Positions 1 to 11,224 are shown, counted from the stretch's first letter. The stretch is DNA of 64,000 nt from Cynocephalus volans (GCF_027409185.1 NC_084467.1:83088501-83152500), one strand, 5' to 3'. Notes: generated by a model not told the origin, from the letters alone. Translations and numbers: made by a program.

Positions 1-726
1 GGGGTGCTGGTCCCCCTGCCACAGCAGCAATCTCCTGGTTGGGCTTCCAAAGCAGATGGTTGGTCTAGCTCTCACCCTGTGGACTTGCAGGTGGAGTCAG
101 ACCTTGGTCCCCAATTTTAGGGGTCAGATATGAAGCTCTTTGGAGGAAGAGGAGGCAGGTAACCTTCCCTCCCTCAGAGAATAGAGGGGATGCACGTAGC
201 ACAGCATTCTCCAAATAAACCCTCCCCACAGAATCCTCTCTCCTCCCCACCCTCTTGGCCCTTTTTTATTCTCTATGTGGTGAGGCAGTTCGAGAGTCAT
301 AGAACAGGTTCTCTGAAGTTTCCTTTGAAAGATATGTGGAGATCTGAAACCTAGGCTAAGATTACAAACATGCTGTGTCTTAGTGCCTAGTCAAAACTTC
401 AACTTAATATCCTGTTACATAAGTTTATGGATATTGTTTATGCGTTCAAATGCCAATCCTTATATTCCGATAATTTTCAGTTATTTAAAACAAAACCACA
501 TAGCTCACAGGAGTTTACCTGGTGGAATCAAAATCACTGGAAAGAGGACAGAGTCCCAGATTCAGCCATGAGTGAAAAGCACTTCTCTGCAATACTTCTT
601 TCAGGACTCCAGGACCTCAGGAGAGCAGATTCATGACCACACCTCTGTCCTCTGTGGCGTGCGGGGAGGGGGATAAAGGGCTGGACTCTACTCATGACTG
701 GGGAGGAAGGAAGGTAATGAAATCTT
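1..726. other. Unassigned non-coding stretch
   Basis: No repeat family, exon or RNA gene recognised. The small open frames here are short and not conserved-looking. The segment ends at a TTCC microsatellite. Confidence 0.5.
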
Positions 727-880
727 TTCCTTCCTTCCTTCCTTCCTTCCCTCCTTCCTTCCTTCCTTCCTTCCTTCCTTCCTTCCTTCCTTCCTTCCTT
801 CCTTCCTTCCTTCCTTCCTTCCTCCCCTCCCTCCCTCCCTCCCTCTCTCCCTCCCTCCTTCCTTCTTTCCTTCCTTCCAT
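727..880. repeat. (TTCC)n tetranucleotide microsatellite
   Basis: About 150 bp of TTCC units, pure for most of its length. It degenerates to CCCT/CTCC units after about 825 and returns to TTCC near the end. Low-complexity Pro/Ser/Leu frames on the plus strand and Arg/Lys/Glu/Gly frames on the minus strand arise only from this tract. A homopurine-homopyrimidine mirror tract of this kind can form triplex DNA and is likely polymorphic. Confidence 0.97.
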
Positions 881-883
881 CCA

Positions 884-1414
884 AAAAAACCCATCAGATT
901 ACTTCTGTGTTGAATAAGGAAGTCACTATGGCTGTGAGAAGGCATCCTGGTGATAACTAGCCTGTGATAATTAATTATAGTAATGTAAGACTTTGAAAGG
1001 ATAAGTAAGTTACAATATATTCACCTAAATTGGACTTCATATATAAACAATTTTTATTAAAACCCCTGCTTAGAGAAAGAAACATCAGAATTGAAACTTT
1101 GTAGCTCACAATTTTTACTGGTTGCAGAATGACAGATTTGTTTTATTTGTTACTGTTACTGAACAGAAAAAAACATAGGATATTATGTGGTAATTAAAAA
1201 TAATAATGGTCAAGAAATAGAAATTTTAAAATTAAGGCAAGATAAAGCAAATAATATGAGTACTTCTGTAAATAAAATATCTTTAAGAAAAAGAGAGGGG
1301 CTGGAAAAGGGTCCTGATGTTGGTTTGGGTGGGTGCAGGTGTGGAAGCAGGGTGAATGGCAGGGAGGTCTTTCTGCTCTCCCAGCCTTCTGCTCGCTCTT
1401 TCAGAAGCAGCAGC
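884..1414. other. Unassigned AT-rich stretch
   Basis: Nothing recognised; ordinary AT-rich intergenic or intronic sequence. Confidence 0.5.
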
Positions 1415-1650
1415 AACGGTATGGTTAGGGGCATGGATTCCAGAGTCAGCCAGAACTGGATTGGATCCCAGTACTGCCTCTGATGAGCTGTGTAACCTTG
1501 GGCTAGTATTTCACTTCCTTGAACCTCAGGTTCTCCTTCAGGAAAATGAGAGTGTCACTTACGTCACATTGTACAGGGTAATAATGAGATGTAAAGTGAT
1601 TGTACAGTGACTGGCATGTGGTGAGCTCTCCATAAGTAATAGCAGTTGTT
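1415..1650 (+). repeat. MIR SINE
   Basis: Diverged MIR in sense orientation. It shows the 'gagctgtgtaaccttgg' core, a 'cctcaggttctcc' segment and the 'actggcatgtggtgagctctc' 3' part in the expected order. It is a tRNA-derived fossil SINE spread by L2 machinery and is inactive. Confidence 0.85.
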
Positions 1651-1969
1651 GTTTCTGCCCCTATGCATGCTATGTCTTACAATAAATCAGGAGAACTTTG
1701 GAGAAAACATGCATGTTGAAGCACCCTGGTAAAAATATGACAAAGCCTCCCAACCCTGAGCTGGAAAAGAAGGGAGGTAGAAAAGGTATCTCCTGATCAT
1801 ATTCTATGTGTCAGAGTCTTTTTAAAGAGCAGTTTAAAAGAGCTTTCTCATTTGATATTCAGAGTCACTGTATGACTTTGGTAGTTTCAAAGAAAAAGAA
1901 TCAGGGCTCAGAAATGTTTCAGTTTGGTTTAGGTTTGGATGCCTGCGGCAGAAAATCCTACAGAAATAA

Positions 1970-2305
1970 TAAACCTAAAGTAATAAAGTAAAGTAAAAAG
2001 TAATAACCCAAAGTAATGAACCTAAAGTAACAAGTAATAAGGTTGCATATTAATAAGGAATACATAATAAGGTTACTTATTAGTAAGTAATAAAGAATAA
2101 AGTATTCCTAAAGAAGTAATTTTAGGTTTCTTTATTCCTTATTACTTATTAATAAGTAACCTTATTACTTATTACTAATAATACTAAAACCTAAAGTAAT
2201 GAGTAATAATTTAACCTAAAGAAAAAACCTAAAGTAAACCTTAAGTAATAATAAAGTAGTAATAAAATAATAGCAGCAGAAAAACCTAAAGTAAAAATGA
2301 CTTAA
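1970..2305. repeat. AT-rich array of CCTAAAGTAA-type units
   Basis: The motif cctaaagtaa recurs with small changes near 1975, 2031, 2191, 2226 and 2284, interleaved with taataagtaa-type sequence. Units are irregularly spaced and degenerate, so this is a cryptic minisatellite rather than a clean tandem array. It contains a long inverted repeat, described separately. No coding potential. Confidence 0.8.
2066..2166. repeat. Near-perfect 37-bp inverted repeat (hairpin-capable)
   Basis: The left arm 2066-2102 and right arm 2130-2166 are reverse complements with 35 of 37 positions matching. The 27-nt spacer itself has a cctaaa/tttagg 6-bp stem. The right arm contains the perfect palindrome cttattaataag. 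The arms are almost pure A+T, so the DNA could extrude as a cruciform. It lies inside the CCTAAAGTAA-type array, suggesting origin by inversion-duplication of array units. Confidence 0.9.
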
Positions 2306-2309
2306 GTAG

Positions 2310-3009
2310 GATAGAAGTGTATTTCCCTTTCACATGAAAGAGGTCTGGCAATAGACAATCCAGAGCTTGAAGGTATCACATAGAGCAAGGACCTGAGCTT
2401 CTCCTTTTAAGGGCCCTTCCTGGAAGTTGCACACACTGCTTTCACTTATAACTCATCGGCCAAAACTCAGTCATGTGCTAGACCTAGCTACAAGGGAAGA
2501 AGGGAAACGCAGACTTCACTCTGGGTGGCCATTTATTCCACTAAAAATCAGAGCTTCTGATACCAAGGGAGTAAAGAATGGCTATTGGGCCAAACAACTA
2601 GCTATTTCTGTCACAGGTGTTAAATAACTTACCTGAAGGTTTCCAGTTGCGCCCTGTCTGCAGAAGAGAGAGGAAGCAGTAAGGATACGTGGGGGAGAGG
2701 GAGAGGGTGGAAGCTTAGTATAATGTCCACCCTGAGATCTAGGGGACAGTTCTAGGGGATTCTGCCTGCTTTGTTGCAATTCTAGTTGCTTTGCTAAGAG
2801 CCTGGTGGGCTTAGCTAACCTGAATCTTCACTGCCACCTGGCTTTAGCCAATGGACACGGGTATTAAAGTCTACATGGCAGAGCAGAGAGAAAAAATTTC
2901 AAAGTCAGTGTTGAAATGGTCAGGAGAAGAAAGTAGAGCAATTTTTGTTTCTCTCCAGCTTCCTGACCCCTGTTTTCTCTGTGAAAATGGTGAACTTGCA
3001 GTTTCATTC
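2310..3009. other. Unassigned stretch
   Basis: Mixed-composition sequence with no recognised repeat, exon or RNA gene. Confidence 0.45.
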
Positions 3010-3351
3010 TACTTCAGCTAATACTTAGTGAGCTTCTACCCCATGTGAGACCCCAGACAGGCCCTGGCGGATACAGAGGGGAGAGAACAGGGTCCCATCC
3101 TTCAGGAGCACAGGTGTGTATGCAGGTAACTCTAATGCCAGGCCCTTGGAGAGGTAAAGTGAGATGGGGTGGGGGAAACATTCAGGAAAGAGAACGCATT
3201 TGAGCTTGGCTTTGAGGAATGGTTAGAATAATCAGAGTAACTTGGGGGAAATGGTCAAAGGGTACCCTAAAAAAAGAAAACAATGTAAGCAAGAAAGAGA
3301 CGGAGGGCTTAAGGAAAAGTAATGAGTCTACAACCACTGGAGTTTCAGGAG

Positions 3352-3402
<51 letters not shown>

Positions 3403-3595
3403 CGTGTGTCTGTCTGTCTGTCTGTCTGTCTGAAGCATGAGCATGGGGCTGGGGCTGGGGTGGGATGAGGTGATAGATAAGACTGAGAAGGTAGTCTAAA
3501 CTAGCTCATGGCAGGCTTTACATACAGAGTAAGGATTCCATGCTTGATTACGTTGGAAGCAAGGGGTCATCAAAAGATTTTAAAAGGGGATGACC
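3010..3595 (-). repeat. L2 3' region, antisense, split by a TG microsatellite
   Basis: Reads as the reverse complement of an L2 3' end: a 'tacttagtgagcttctaccccatgtgag' type start with an L2-like body, then after the microsatellite the 'ggctttacatacagagtaaggattcc' part that mirrors the internal L2 3' UTR. Old and heavily diverged. Confidence 0.6.
3353..3432. repeat. (TG)n(TCTG)n compound microsatellite
   Basis: About 48 bp of TG units, a short interruption at ttcg, then TCTG units to 3432. Alternating purine-pyrimidine TG is Z-DNA-prone and usually length-polymorphic. Confidence 0.97.
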
Positions 3596-3599
3596 CCAT

Positions 3600-4540
3600 G
3601 GGCTTTCCTTTCTGCCTTATTTTTTTTAAAAATAACATTAAACAGCAGACACTCTCTAAGAGGGCCAAAGACCAATAGAAGTCATTAATAGAGGGCTTAT
3701 AGGCATCTTTAGTTTTCCATGTGGAATCATTGTATAGTTCAGTGATGACGAATTTCCACAGGGAAAAGAGCTCGTAGTGCAGAATGAGCATTGTTGTGCT
3801 CTCCTCTGAATAGGATGGCAACAGCCAAGGTTACTGGGGAGGAGGCTCTGGAGACTTGTCCAGGTGTAACTTCTCTCTCTGCACCTCAGGCTCCCTGGCC
3901 ACTTGGGAGCAGGGCAGCCTTATCTGAACAGGGTCTGAGCAGGGGACTGACCTGGGAGAGGCAAGAGCTTCTTCTGCCCCAGCCCAGGACATCTGGAAAG
4001 CCAGCTTCCCCTCCTGGAGGGAATGAGGGAGGTTGGGGGGGTGACCCTGGGTGACAGACAACCACATCCCTCATGTCCTCTGCTGTTTCTACCTGTAGTT
4101 TTCTAGTACCTGAGAGATTTATCAGAAGAATTTCTCCTGTCATTTAAATAGTGTTTAATCCTCTGAGAAGTCTTAGGAATTGGGACTGTGCTTTATTTTA
4201 CTCCAGAAAATATGTTTAGGTTTTTGGTTCTCACTGAAAATATGGTGCATGGGAGACAGAAAAAGAGTAAAACGATGCTTTGTGCACATGAAAGCAGTAA
4301 GTCACATAATATCTCACTTGTTACCAACAATTTGAGAATTTTAGAGACTCACTGGGTAAAAGAAGAATTTATTTTCATTTTCATAGGATGAAACAATACA
4401 GGTTTGAGGGAAATTTAATTTTTTTCATTGTTTAAAAGTGGCAACTTTGGACATTGTGCCAAAACTTAGGTTTGGAAGATTAGTGGATGTCTACAGTGAC
4501 ACCCCATTTGTCTGGTACCACCAGGGGATGAGGCATTTCA
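3600..4540. other. Unassigned stretch
   Basis: No repeat or exon recognised. The overlapping Pro-rich frames around 3800-4140 on both strands lie in GC-richer sequence without splice or codon support. Confidence 0.45.
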
Positions 4541-4554
4541 GAGAAATAAAATAT

Positions 4555-4731
4555 CTATCTATCTATTTATTTATTTATTTGTGACCGGTAAAGGGATCGC
4601 AACCCTTGGCTCGGTGTCGTCTGCACCGCGCTCAGCCAGTGAGCGCACTGGCCATCCCTATATAGGATCCGAACCCGCGGCCTTGGCGCTCCCAGCGCCA
4701 CACTCTCCCGAGTGAGCCACGGGTTTGGCCC
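4555..4731 (-). mobile_element. Dimeric tRNA-Ile SINE (colugo t-SINE type)
   Basis: Read on the minus strand the element starts at the 'gtggctcactcgggagagtg' A-box region, passes a B-box-like segment, repeats a second tRNA-Ile-like unit, and ends in a tail of ATAA/GATA units. Both units resemble tRNA-Ile; no tRNA-unrelated body is seen. It is flanked by a 14-bp perfect target-site duplication, gagaaataaaatat, at 4541-4554 and 4732-4745, showing L1-type retrotransposition. Dimers of tRNA-Ile are known from Dermoptera. The sequence shows the dimer and duplication directly; the taxon call is inference. Confidence 0.9.
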
Positions 4732-4745
4732 GAGAAATAAAATAT

Positions 4746-5149
4746 TTAAATATTGAAGTTGTATCCCTTGAAGGACTCAACATTTGTGTTACACATTTCT
4801 GATGGAAGATTTTCCCAGATCTCTCAAGTATCCACTCCTTAATGAAACAAGAGTGCAGTGAGTATCAGATCCTGTTTGCCTTGCTGACTTAAGAGCATTA
4901 TTATGAAAACCAGTTATTGGATCTTTCTGAGTTGTGCATTGCTCTCTGAGGCTACTGGAGTTTGTTGGCTGTTTACTCCTGACCTTAATGGACCCAGTTG
5001 TCATGATCCTGTAATTTTTCTGTTAGCTATGAGTGGCAGAAGATGTTTTATAAACTGTAAAGTGTGGCACCCGTGTCTGGTGTTAGCATGAGGGGTCTCA
5101 ACCCCAGAGGGAGTTGGGTTTGCTTAGGCTTGCTTTGATTAGCCTTGCT
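4746..5149. other. Unassigned stretch
   Basis: Nothing recognised after the SINE target-site duplication. Confidence 0.4.
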
Positions 5150-5355
5150 TGCTTGTAATGTGAAGTCAAAAGATCAGAATTCAAGTTCCATTTCTTCCTC
5201 TTTTTGCTACATAGCCTTGGACAAGTTATCAACTCCTGTATATGTTGATTTTCCATTAACGAAAATGGTAGTAATAATATACTGTCCAGGGCTGAGGATT
5301 AAACCATGTCATAAATTATAATGTGTTATGCAAATGTTAGCTTTATTTCACTAAT
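5150..5355 (+). repeat. MIR SINE
   Basis: Diverged sense MIR: 'agccttggacaagttatcaac' core, then a 'ggctgaggattaaacc' segment and an AT-rich 3' end. Confidence 0.6.
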
Positions 5356-5359
5356 AAAT

Positions 5360-6650
5360 ACCTGCTCATATTTGACTTTCACCCTAGGTGTATATTTGAT
5401 CAGGAGTAAGTTGTTCAGAGCACTTGTAAGTTTTGAATAACGTGGAGAGGGATTGTTTATGTGAAGAGATAACTCTGGCAGATGCAGCAGGAGGGTTCCA
5501 ACAGGAGGGGGTCTCCCCCAAATTTCCTGTCATGAAGTTAAGTACCCAGGACACTGTGGTGGATGAGAACCAGGGTTCACTTCACAGCATATGCAAATTC
5601 CCTTTCCCTTCATCAGTACACAAAAAGGGTAACAAGCCCCAAAATATCTCTTAGAAATTACATTGGTTTACCATTTCTGTTATCCTTGTCATTTTGCAGA
5701 GATTAAGCGTCCTTCACCAAGGCCATGTTATTATTTCAGTATTACTAGCCCTTCCGGAGCCCACGGTCTGCTTCAGCACTATGTGGGTCTGAGCCATTAC
5801 AGGGTGACCTCTCATCCTAATTCTAACCCCAACCTGGGTTTATGGGCTCCCACTAGTACACAGAGGAAAGGACCAGTCAGGCTCACTGGCTAGCCTACCA
5901 GAATAGAAAGATGTTGGATTGGGGCTTGTTACATAAACTTAGACATTGCTCAAATCCCAGACTTTGTAAGATTCCCCTGTTTTGCAAAACCCTGCAATAG
6001 TAACCACATCCTTATTGTGTAAATTTAGGTTTAACCACAAACCAACCAAACAGCCTGTGCCTTGCCAGGCAAAGAGGCAAGGAGAGGCCTAACCCACTGA
6101 AGAATATTTCCTTTTAATAAGAAAGGAGAACCTAAAAAAATTTTTTTTTGCCTGGGTCTCCCAGGATCTCAGATAAAGACAATATGAATATTTCAAGTCT
6201 TGCAAACTGTCAGGTGGTTGCTCCAGCATGTGATTAAATTGATCAAGTCATTAAAATGCTGTTTTAAGGCTATTATAAAATGACATTTTAGTTTGGATGT
6301 ATCCTTAGAAAAACTCAGCCTCCTCCACAATAATTGACAAAGCAATTTAGAGAGGATACTCACAGGTGTTCAGTGAATTGATTCAACACATGGAAATTTT
6401 TAAAGCTGATTTGAGGGAACAGTGGATGGTAGAAATAAACCTTTTATCTTGAAGACATAGTAAAAGTAAACACGAATTAAATAGCCTATAGGATTAATGC
6501 AGCTGAATCATAAAAAGCAAACACAAAATTCTTGTGGTTTGGGCGACACAAAGATAAGCAATTCAGAGCCTGTTTCCTTAAGCTCTTTCCTGTTACAAAG
6601 AGTACATCAAGGAATTGATGCGAATGCGTTTCATCCTCATATTTCCCCTT
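5360..6650. other. Unassigned stretch
   Basis: About 1.3 kb with no recognised repeat, exon or RNA gene; ordinary AT-rich sequence. Confidence 0.45.
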
Positions 6651-6654
6651 TCTC

Positions 6655-6745
6655 GCTGAAATTACTTACTTCACAGGATGTGAGCATTAAATGAGATAAT
6701 GTGTCACTGTGCTTGGCCCCCAAGAAGAACTAAATAAATATCATT
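6655..6745 (+). repeat. MIR 3' part
   Basis: The 'gcattaaatgagataatgtg' and 'gtgcttggcccccaagaagaac' segments match the MIR 3' half in sense orientation. Confidence 0.6.
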
Positions 6746-6904
6746 ACGTCGAAATCAGAGAGACCAATTAGGGGGCTAACAGTGCTTTTCTTCTCCTCCC
6801 TTATTTCTTCTCTTTTTTTCGTCGTCCCCTGTGTTGTTGGTTCTTGCTGAGAGCTGACAGTGTGCCCTGTGCTGGTGCTGGGGTGGCCCTGCTCTCCAGA
6901 AACT

Positions 6905-7590
6905 TTGCTCATTCATTTACTTGACCAATATCTATTGGGCTGCAGCTACGTGCCAGGCTCTCTTCTAGGTCTGGAGACTCAGTGTTGAGGATGAAAAAGC
7001 CCTTGTTCACATCCAAAGGTTAATACACCAATACATTAATAAACCTCTAATATAATTTTGACTACTGTTAAGTGCTAGGAAGAAAGACAAAGGAGGATAA
7101 AGGGATAGAGAATGGCAGGTGAGGGCTGGGGGCTATTTTACATGGGAAGATTGGGGAAGCATCTCTGGAGAAGGCAGCATTTGAGCAGAGTCCTGAGTGA
7201 GGTAAAGAGCAGGTCTATGGGAGGATGTAGGTAAAGTGTGGGGCAGAGGCAGAGGCAGAGGCAACAGCGTGTGCAAAGGCCCTGAGGTGAGAACAAACTT
7301 GGTGTGATCTTAGGAAAACCAAAAGATCAAGATGGCCTGAGCAGATTGAGCTGGGGAGAAAGTTTTTGGAGATGAGCTTGGAGGCCTGGGGAGGGGCCAG
7401 ATCACACAGGGCCTCAAGGGGTGTGCTAAGGAGTTTGTTCAGATTTTATTCTGGGATTGATGGGAAGCTATTGGAGGGTTTTGAATCATGATATCGTTTA
7501 TGTGTTGAAAAAGGATCACCTGGCTACTGGAGAATACAGATGGACAAGAGCAGAAGCAGAGAGGCCAATTAGGAGGCTAAGAAAAGGGTG
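6905..7590 (-). repeat. L2 3' region, antisense
   Basis: Longest antisense L2 in the first 10 kb. Its reverse complement gives the L2 3' UTR order: terminal 'tgccaggctctcttctaggtctgg', 'aggcagcatttgagcagag', 'gtgtgcaaaggccctgaggtgag', 'gggccagatcacacagggcct', then 'gggaagctattggagggttttga'. L2 is an extinct CR1-clade LINE, so this is a fossil. No ORF2 sequence is included. Confidence 0.8.
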
Positions 7591-7594
7591 GAAA

Positions 7595-7975
7595 GGCAGT
7601 ATGCACAGTGATTAAGGCTCTGGAGCCAGACTGCTAGAGTTTGAAGCATGCCTCTGCCATTGATGAGCAGTGTGAATGTGAACAAGTTAAATAGTTCCTG
7701 TGGGCCTCGGTTTTCTCATCTATAAAATGGAGATGATAATAGCAAGGGTTACCACATTGTACAACTCTAGGGGGAATCACCTCCTTGAGTCCAGTGAGTC
7801 CAGTGTGAGTGGTACTGCTCAGAGGTGTACACACGGTGGCCTTAAATCTCTCTAATGATCCTTTTCTTGTTGGGTTGCCTTAAAGAGTAAGTCATAAAAC
7901 ACATGTAAGTGCTTAGGATAATGCCTGGCACCCAAGAAGAGCTTAACAATATTTGTTATTATTTGTAGTTGAGGT
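7595..7975 (+). repeat. MIR SINE with internal insertion
   Basis: Starts at 'gcacagtgattaaggctctgg' and runs through 'cctcggttttctcatctataa'. It appears interrupted at about 7750-7880 by unrelated sequence and resumes with 'gtgcttaggataatgcctgg'. The inserted piece begins near 'ttgtacaactctaggggga' and its family is not identified. Confidence 0.8.
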
Positions 7976-8224
7976 GAGATGATGGTAGTTTGGAAAAATG
8001 GTTACAGAGGGGGTGGTGATAAGTGCTAAGTCTGAAATAAAATTTAAAGAACCTGTGTTGGCTCCCAAGGGTACAACCATTAGTGATGATAGAACTCAGA
8101 GGTACATCTTTACCAGGACTTGCAGGTGGGTTTTCTCAGTCTGGTTCTATGTTTGGAACTGAATTTCTCAGCATCTTTCCCATCAGTATGTTTCCAACCC
8201 AAAATGATGAGTGTACGTAGTATA

Positions 8225-8335
8225 TATTTTACAGAGTGATTGCAAGGATTAAACAAGATTCTGCATGTAAACCACCTAATTTAGTGCTTAGTACATTTGA
8301 AGTTCTTGATAAATATTAGCTATCATTATCATCAT
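8225..8335 (+). repeat. MIR 3' part
   Basis: 'ttgcaaggattaaacaagat' and 'gtgcttagtacatttgaag' match the MIR 3' half. Confidence 0.65.
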
Positions 8336-8339
8336 CTGA

Positions 8340-9595
8340 GCAGCTCAATGTTCCAGCATAATGACTGTATGTACCTACAACTCCACAGAGGAGAGATCAA
8401 TCTCAGCAGTTTCTCCTCTTGTAAGGAGAGCTAAACAGAATGGAGGCCTTTGGGAATTACTGTCCTGAGGCCACAATGTCCCTGAAAGGGCCTGTCCTTG
8501 TGCTCTCAGACACCTTTCATGGCCCCCAAAAGACTCAGATAGGAACCAGCCCAACCAAGAAAAGAAGCACTAGAACATAAATAAGTGCATATGATTCAAA
8601 GGCATGATTCATCTTTAATTCACTGATTTTACCACTTACGGGACCCAAGTCAACCATTTAAAGTTATAGAATTTATGCTCTGCTCCTTTTTCTCACCCAC
8701 TTGGCCCTAGTGAACCTCAAATGTGAGTATTGGAGGAGGCAGGAGACCTCGGCAGGCCCAAGAGCTGCAGACACCTTACTCCTCCCAGGCCTTCTTGACC
8801 CCCACACCCCTGCCCTCAGCATGGAAGGAGGTGTGGGTAGCTGCTCTGCCCCCTGAGGACTTAGGTCCTAGTCACAGTGCAGTCTGTTTACTCATGCATC
8901 ATGAGGTAACCTCCCACTTTACTTGTTCTTAGATGTGTGAGCATATAATTCCTTCTTCAAAAGTTGTAAAGGTGAGACTCCAGCCAATGACTCCACATGA
9001 AAAGAAGCCGCCATTTTCCCATTCTCAGGCTTGGTAATGATTCCCGCTGTGAGCCAGTCATCATTGAAATGACTCAGCCTTTCTCTCCTGAGTTAATAAA
9101 ATTTTACTGTCTTTGGTCCTGACTGGAACTGGCTGGGAGCAATGTGCGGATCATAGAAGCTGCATGGAGTGTGTCACTGTGTAACTGTTTACTTGACTTG
9201 CCCAGATGCTATGCAAACAGGAGCCATTCCAGCCCATCCGCCCTCCTTCCAAGTCTGCCACAGTCTTAGCCCAGTTCACACAATGGATATCCGTTACTCT
9301 CTTTCCTCACCTGCCAGGAAGCTGAGGACACAGTCCTCTTTTCTCTTTAAAGGCTAATCAGGCTCTCAGAAATAGTTAGTGGGTTGAACTAAAAATAAGG
9401 CATCTGGACTCTTTTTGCCTCTCTAACATCAACAACACTTAGTTTCTTCTTGGGGGTCCCAGTGGGAGAACTGATCCAGGCCCAAGCATCAAACAAAACC
9501 TCATATTAGGGTTAGTCGGGGATTCTCTGTATTTTGTTTAGAGTTGAGTTGAAATTATCACTCTGGGGCACATCTGGGGATCCTGGCAGTTTAGA
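8340..9595. other. Unassigned stretch
   Basis: No recognised element. Short frames at 8723-8932 and 9169-9357 lack any family resemblance. Confidence 0.45.
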
Positions 9596-9599
9596 AGGC

Positions 9600-10890
9600 A
9601 GCCAGGAGCCATTTATTTATCTGACATACTTTACTGATCACCTTCCCAGTGCCAGAGGGTGCTGGGCATTGAGGATGGAGAGACAAAAGGCACAGTCCCT
9701 AATGTCAGGGACCTCGGGGTCTAGTGTGGGGGACTGATGAGAAAACGAGCTGTTGTAGAGTAGTGTGATCAGTGCTGTAAAGTGTCTTTGGGTGTGATGG
9801 AAGCATTCAGGGGGTACCTAACCACACATCCAGGGGATGGTCAGGAAAGATTTCCTGAAGGTAGTGTAGGGCTAGGCAATTCACACTTAAAACCAAAATG
9901 TTTCATGGTTTTAGTTACCCTAAGTTTTCCATTTGTATTGTCAGGGCTAGGGGTTAGGGCCCACAGACCCCTCAAACCCATTGTGCAGACTGGGTCACAG
10001 ACCCCCCACATGCCAGGCTAGTTCACCAGACTCCTCACTTGTCAGGCTGGGTCACCAGGCCTCTCACACACAGGTCCACGCTAGGTAATTGGAAAAGATC
10101 CCGGGAGATATTGGCAGACGACACAAGCTCAGTCCTCAGCAGTGGCGGTGGCTTATAGCAGATCCAGCGGTGGTGGCAGTGGCGGTGGCAGCCTCCCCGT
10201 GGCCCCACCAGAGGGATCTGGGGGCGGAGGGCCCTGTGGATTAGAGCCATTCATCTTTTATACTTAAGTCCATAACCGAGGACACCTGGGTGCACATGTG
10301 CAATTACATTAGACAATAACCAAGGAACACCTGGGGGCATGTGCATATTCACATCAAATGCTAAGCAAGATTCTGAACATCTGACGGGCCCTGACCACTT
10401 TCCTATATTTTCCCCACAGGTAGTCATGCTTAAATGACTCCTGAAGGTGCACAGGAGCCATCTAATCAGAGAAGGGACAGGAAGGGAGCAGAGGGATATT
10501 TCTAAATAGAGAGGGAACAGTATGTGAAAAGCATATGTGAAAAAGCTGACTACCTGTGACCACTAACGTCCGTTCCTGCCTTCTTCCTGGGCACACAGCT
10601 AGGCCATACTCCCCAGCGTCCCTTGTGGCTGTGAGACCGAGCTCTGGCCAATGGAAAGCGTGCAGAGGTGATGGGTGGCTGGTCCACAAGATCCTCTCAT
10701 GTGGTCTCTTACGTGTGCTTCCCTACTTCATTCAACTAACTGGGAGCAGATAGGAGTCAGATCACAAAGGGCCCTGTGTTCCTCCTGAAGGAACTCCAAA
10801 CTATGGTGCAGGTATAAGCAATGGAACACAGCGAAGTGACCATGCTCAGGTTTCAGAACAATGGAGGTGGTAGGAATTTAATGACAAGGT
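9600..10890 (-). repeat. L2 3' region, antisense, broken by two insertions
   Basis: Antisense L2 segments at about 9600-9864, 10424-10540 and 10735-10890 read in order as one element. The first gap is a solo LTR with a 5-bp duplication. The second gap (about 10545-10735) holds another old repeat-like sequence around 'gctctggccaatggaaagcg' that I cannot name. The nesting dates the LTR after the L2. Confidence 0.65.
9865..10418 (-). mobile_element. Solo LTR, copy 1 (triplet-repeat leader)
   Basis: Minus-strand solo LTR of 554 bp, beginning TGTGGGG and ending CCTACA when read on its own strand, flanked by the 5-bp duplication ggtag (plus strand 9860-9864 and 10419-10423). A TATAAAAG box lies at 10255-10262 on the minus strand. 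Downstream of it is a CCA/CCG/CTG-type triplet tract (about 10140-10200) where copy 2 has CTG repeats. No internal viral genes remain, as expected after LTR-LTR recombination. It inserted into an antisense L2. The ERV family was not identified. Confidence 0.85.
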
Positions 10891-11185
10891 TGAAATTTAC
10901 CTGAACCCGAGAAATCCCCTACACTTTTGTCTTTTGGAATCCCTCCACCATTTTGTGTTCCAAGGCTAAATCTCAAAGGACCAACACCTGCTCTCAAATA
11001 TTTTGAGTAAGACTGTCTTTATCCTTCCTTGAGACTCGAGAATAACTCCCTTGTTCACCTGCCTGTATAAAACCCAGGGTCCCTTCCTTTTCTTTGAGAC
11101 ATTCCTCCTTCATGGACATTCTATCTATTACAAGAGTCTGAATAAAATCATCTCCTTAATGGTCTGGTGCATTTTGCCTTTCACA
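10880..11185 (+). mobile_element. Possible LTR fragment
   Basis: The segment has LTR-like spacing: tataaaac at about 11067, then aataaa at about 11142, and a cttttcaca-like end near 11185. No clean target-site duplication was found and the 5' edge is a guess. It could be a chance arrangement. Confidence 0.4.
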
Positions 11186-11224
11186 TTAGCAATGGAGTAG
11201 GAGTCAGAAGCCTTCTAAGTCTAA

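Noticed and set aside
534..945. Lys/Glu/Gly/Arg-rich and Pro/Ser-rich frames
   Set aside because: They are translations of the TTCC microsatellite.
4555..4731. A functional tRNA-Ile gene
   Set aside because: The tRNA-like units are fused in tandem, have lost cloverleaf pairing, and carry a SINE tail with target-site duplications.
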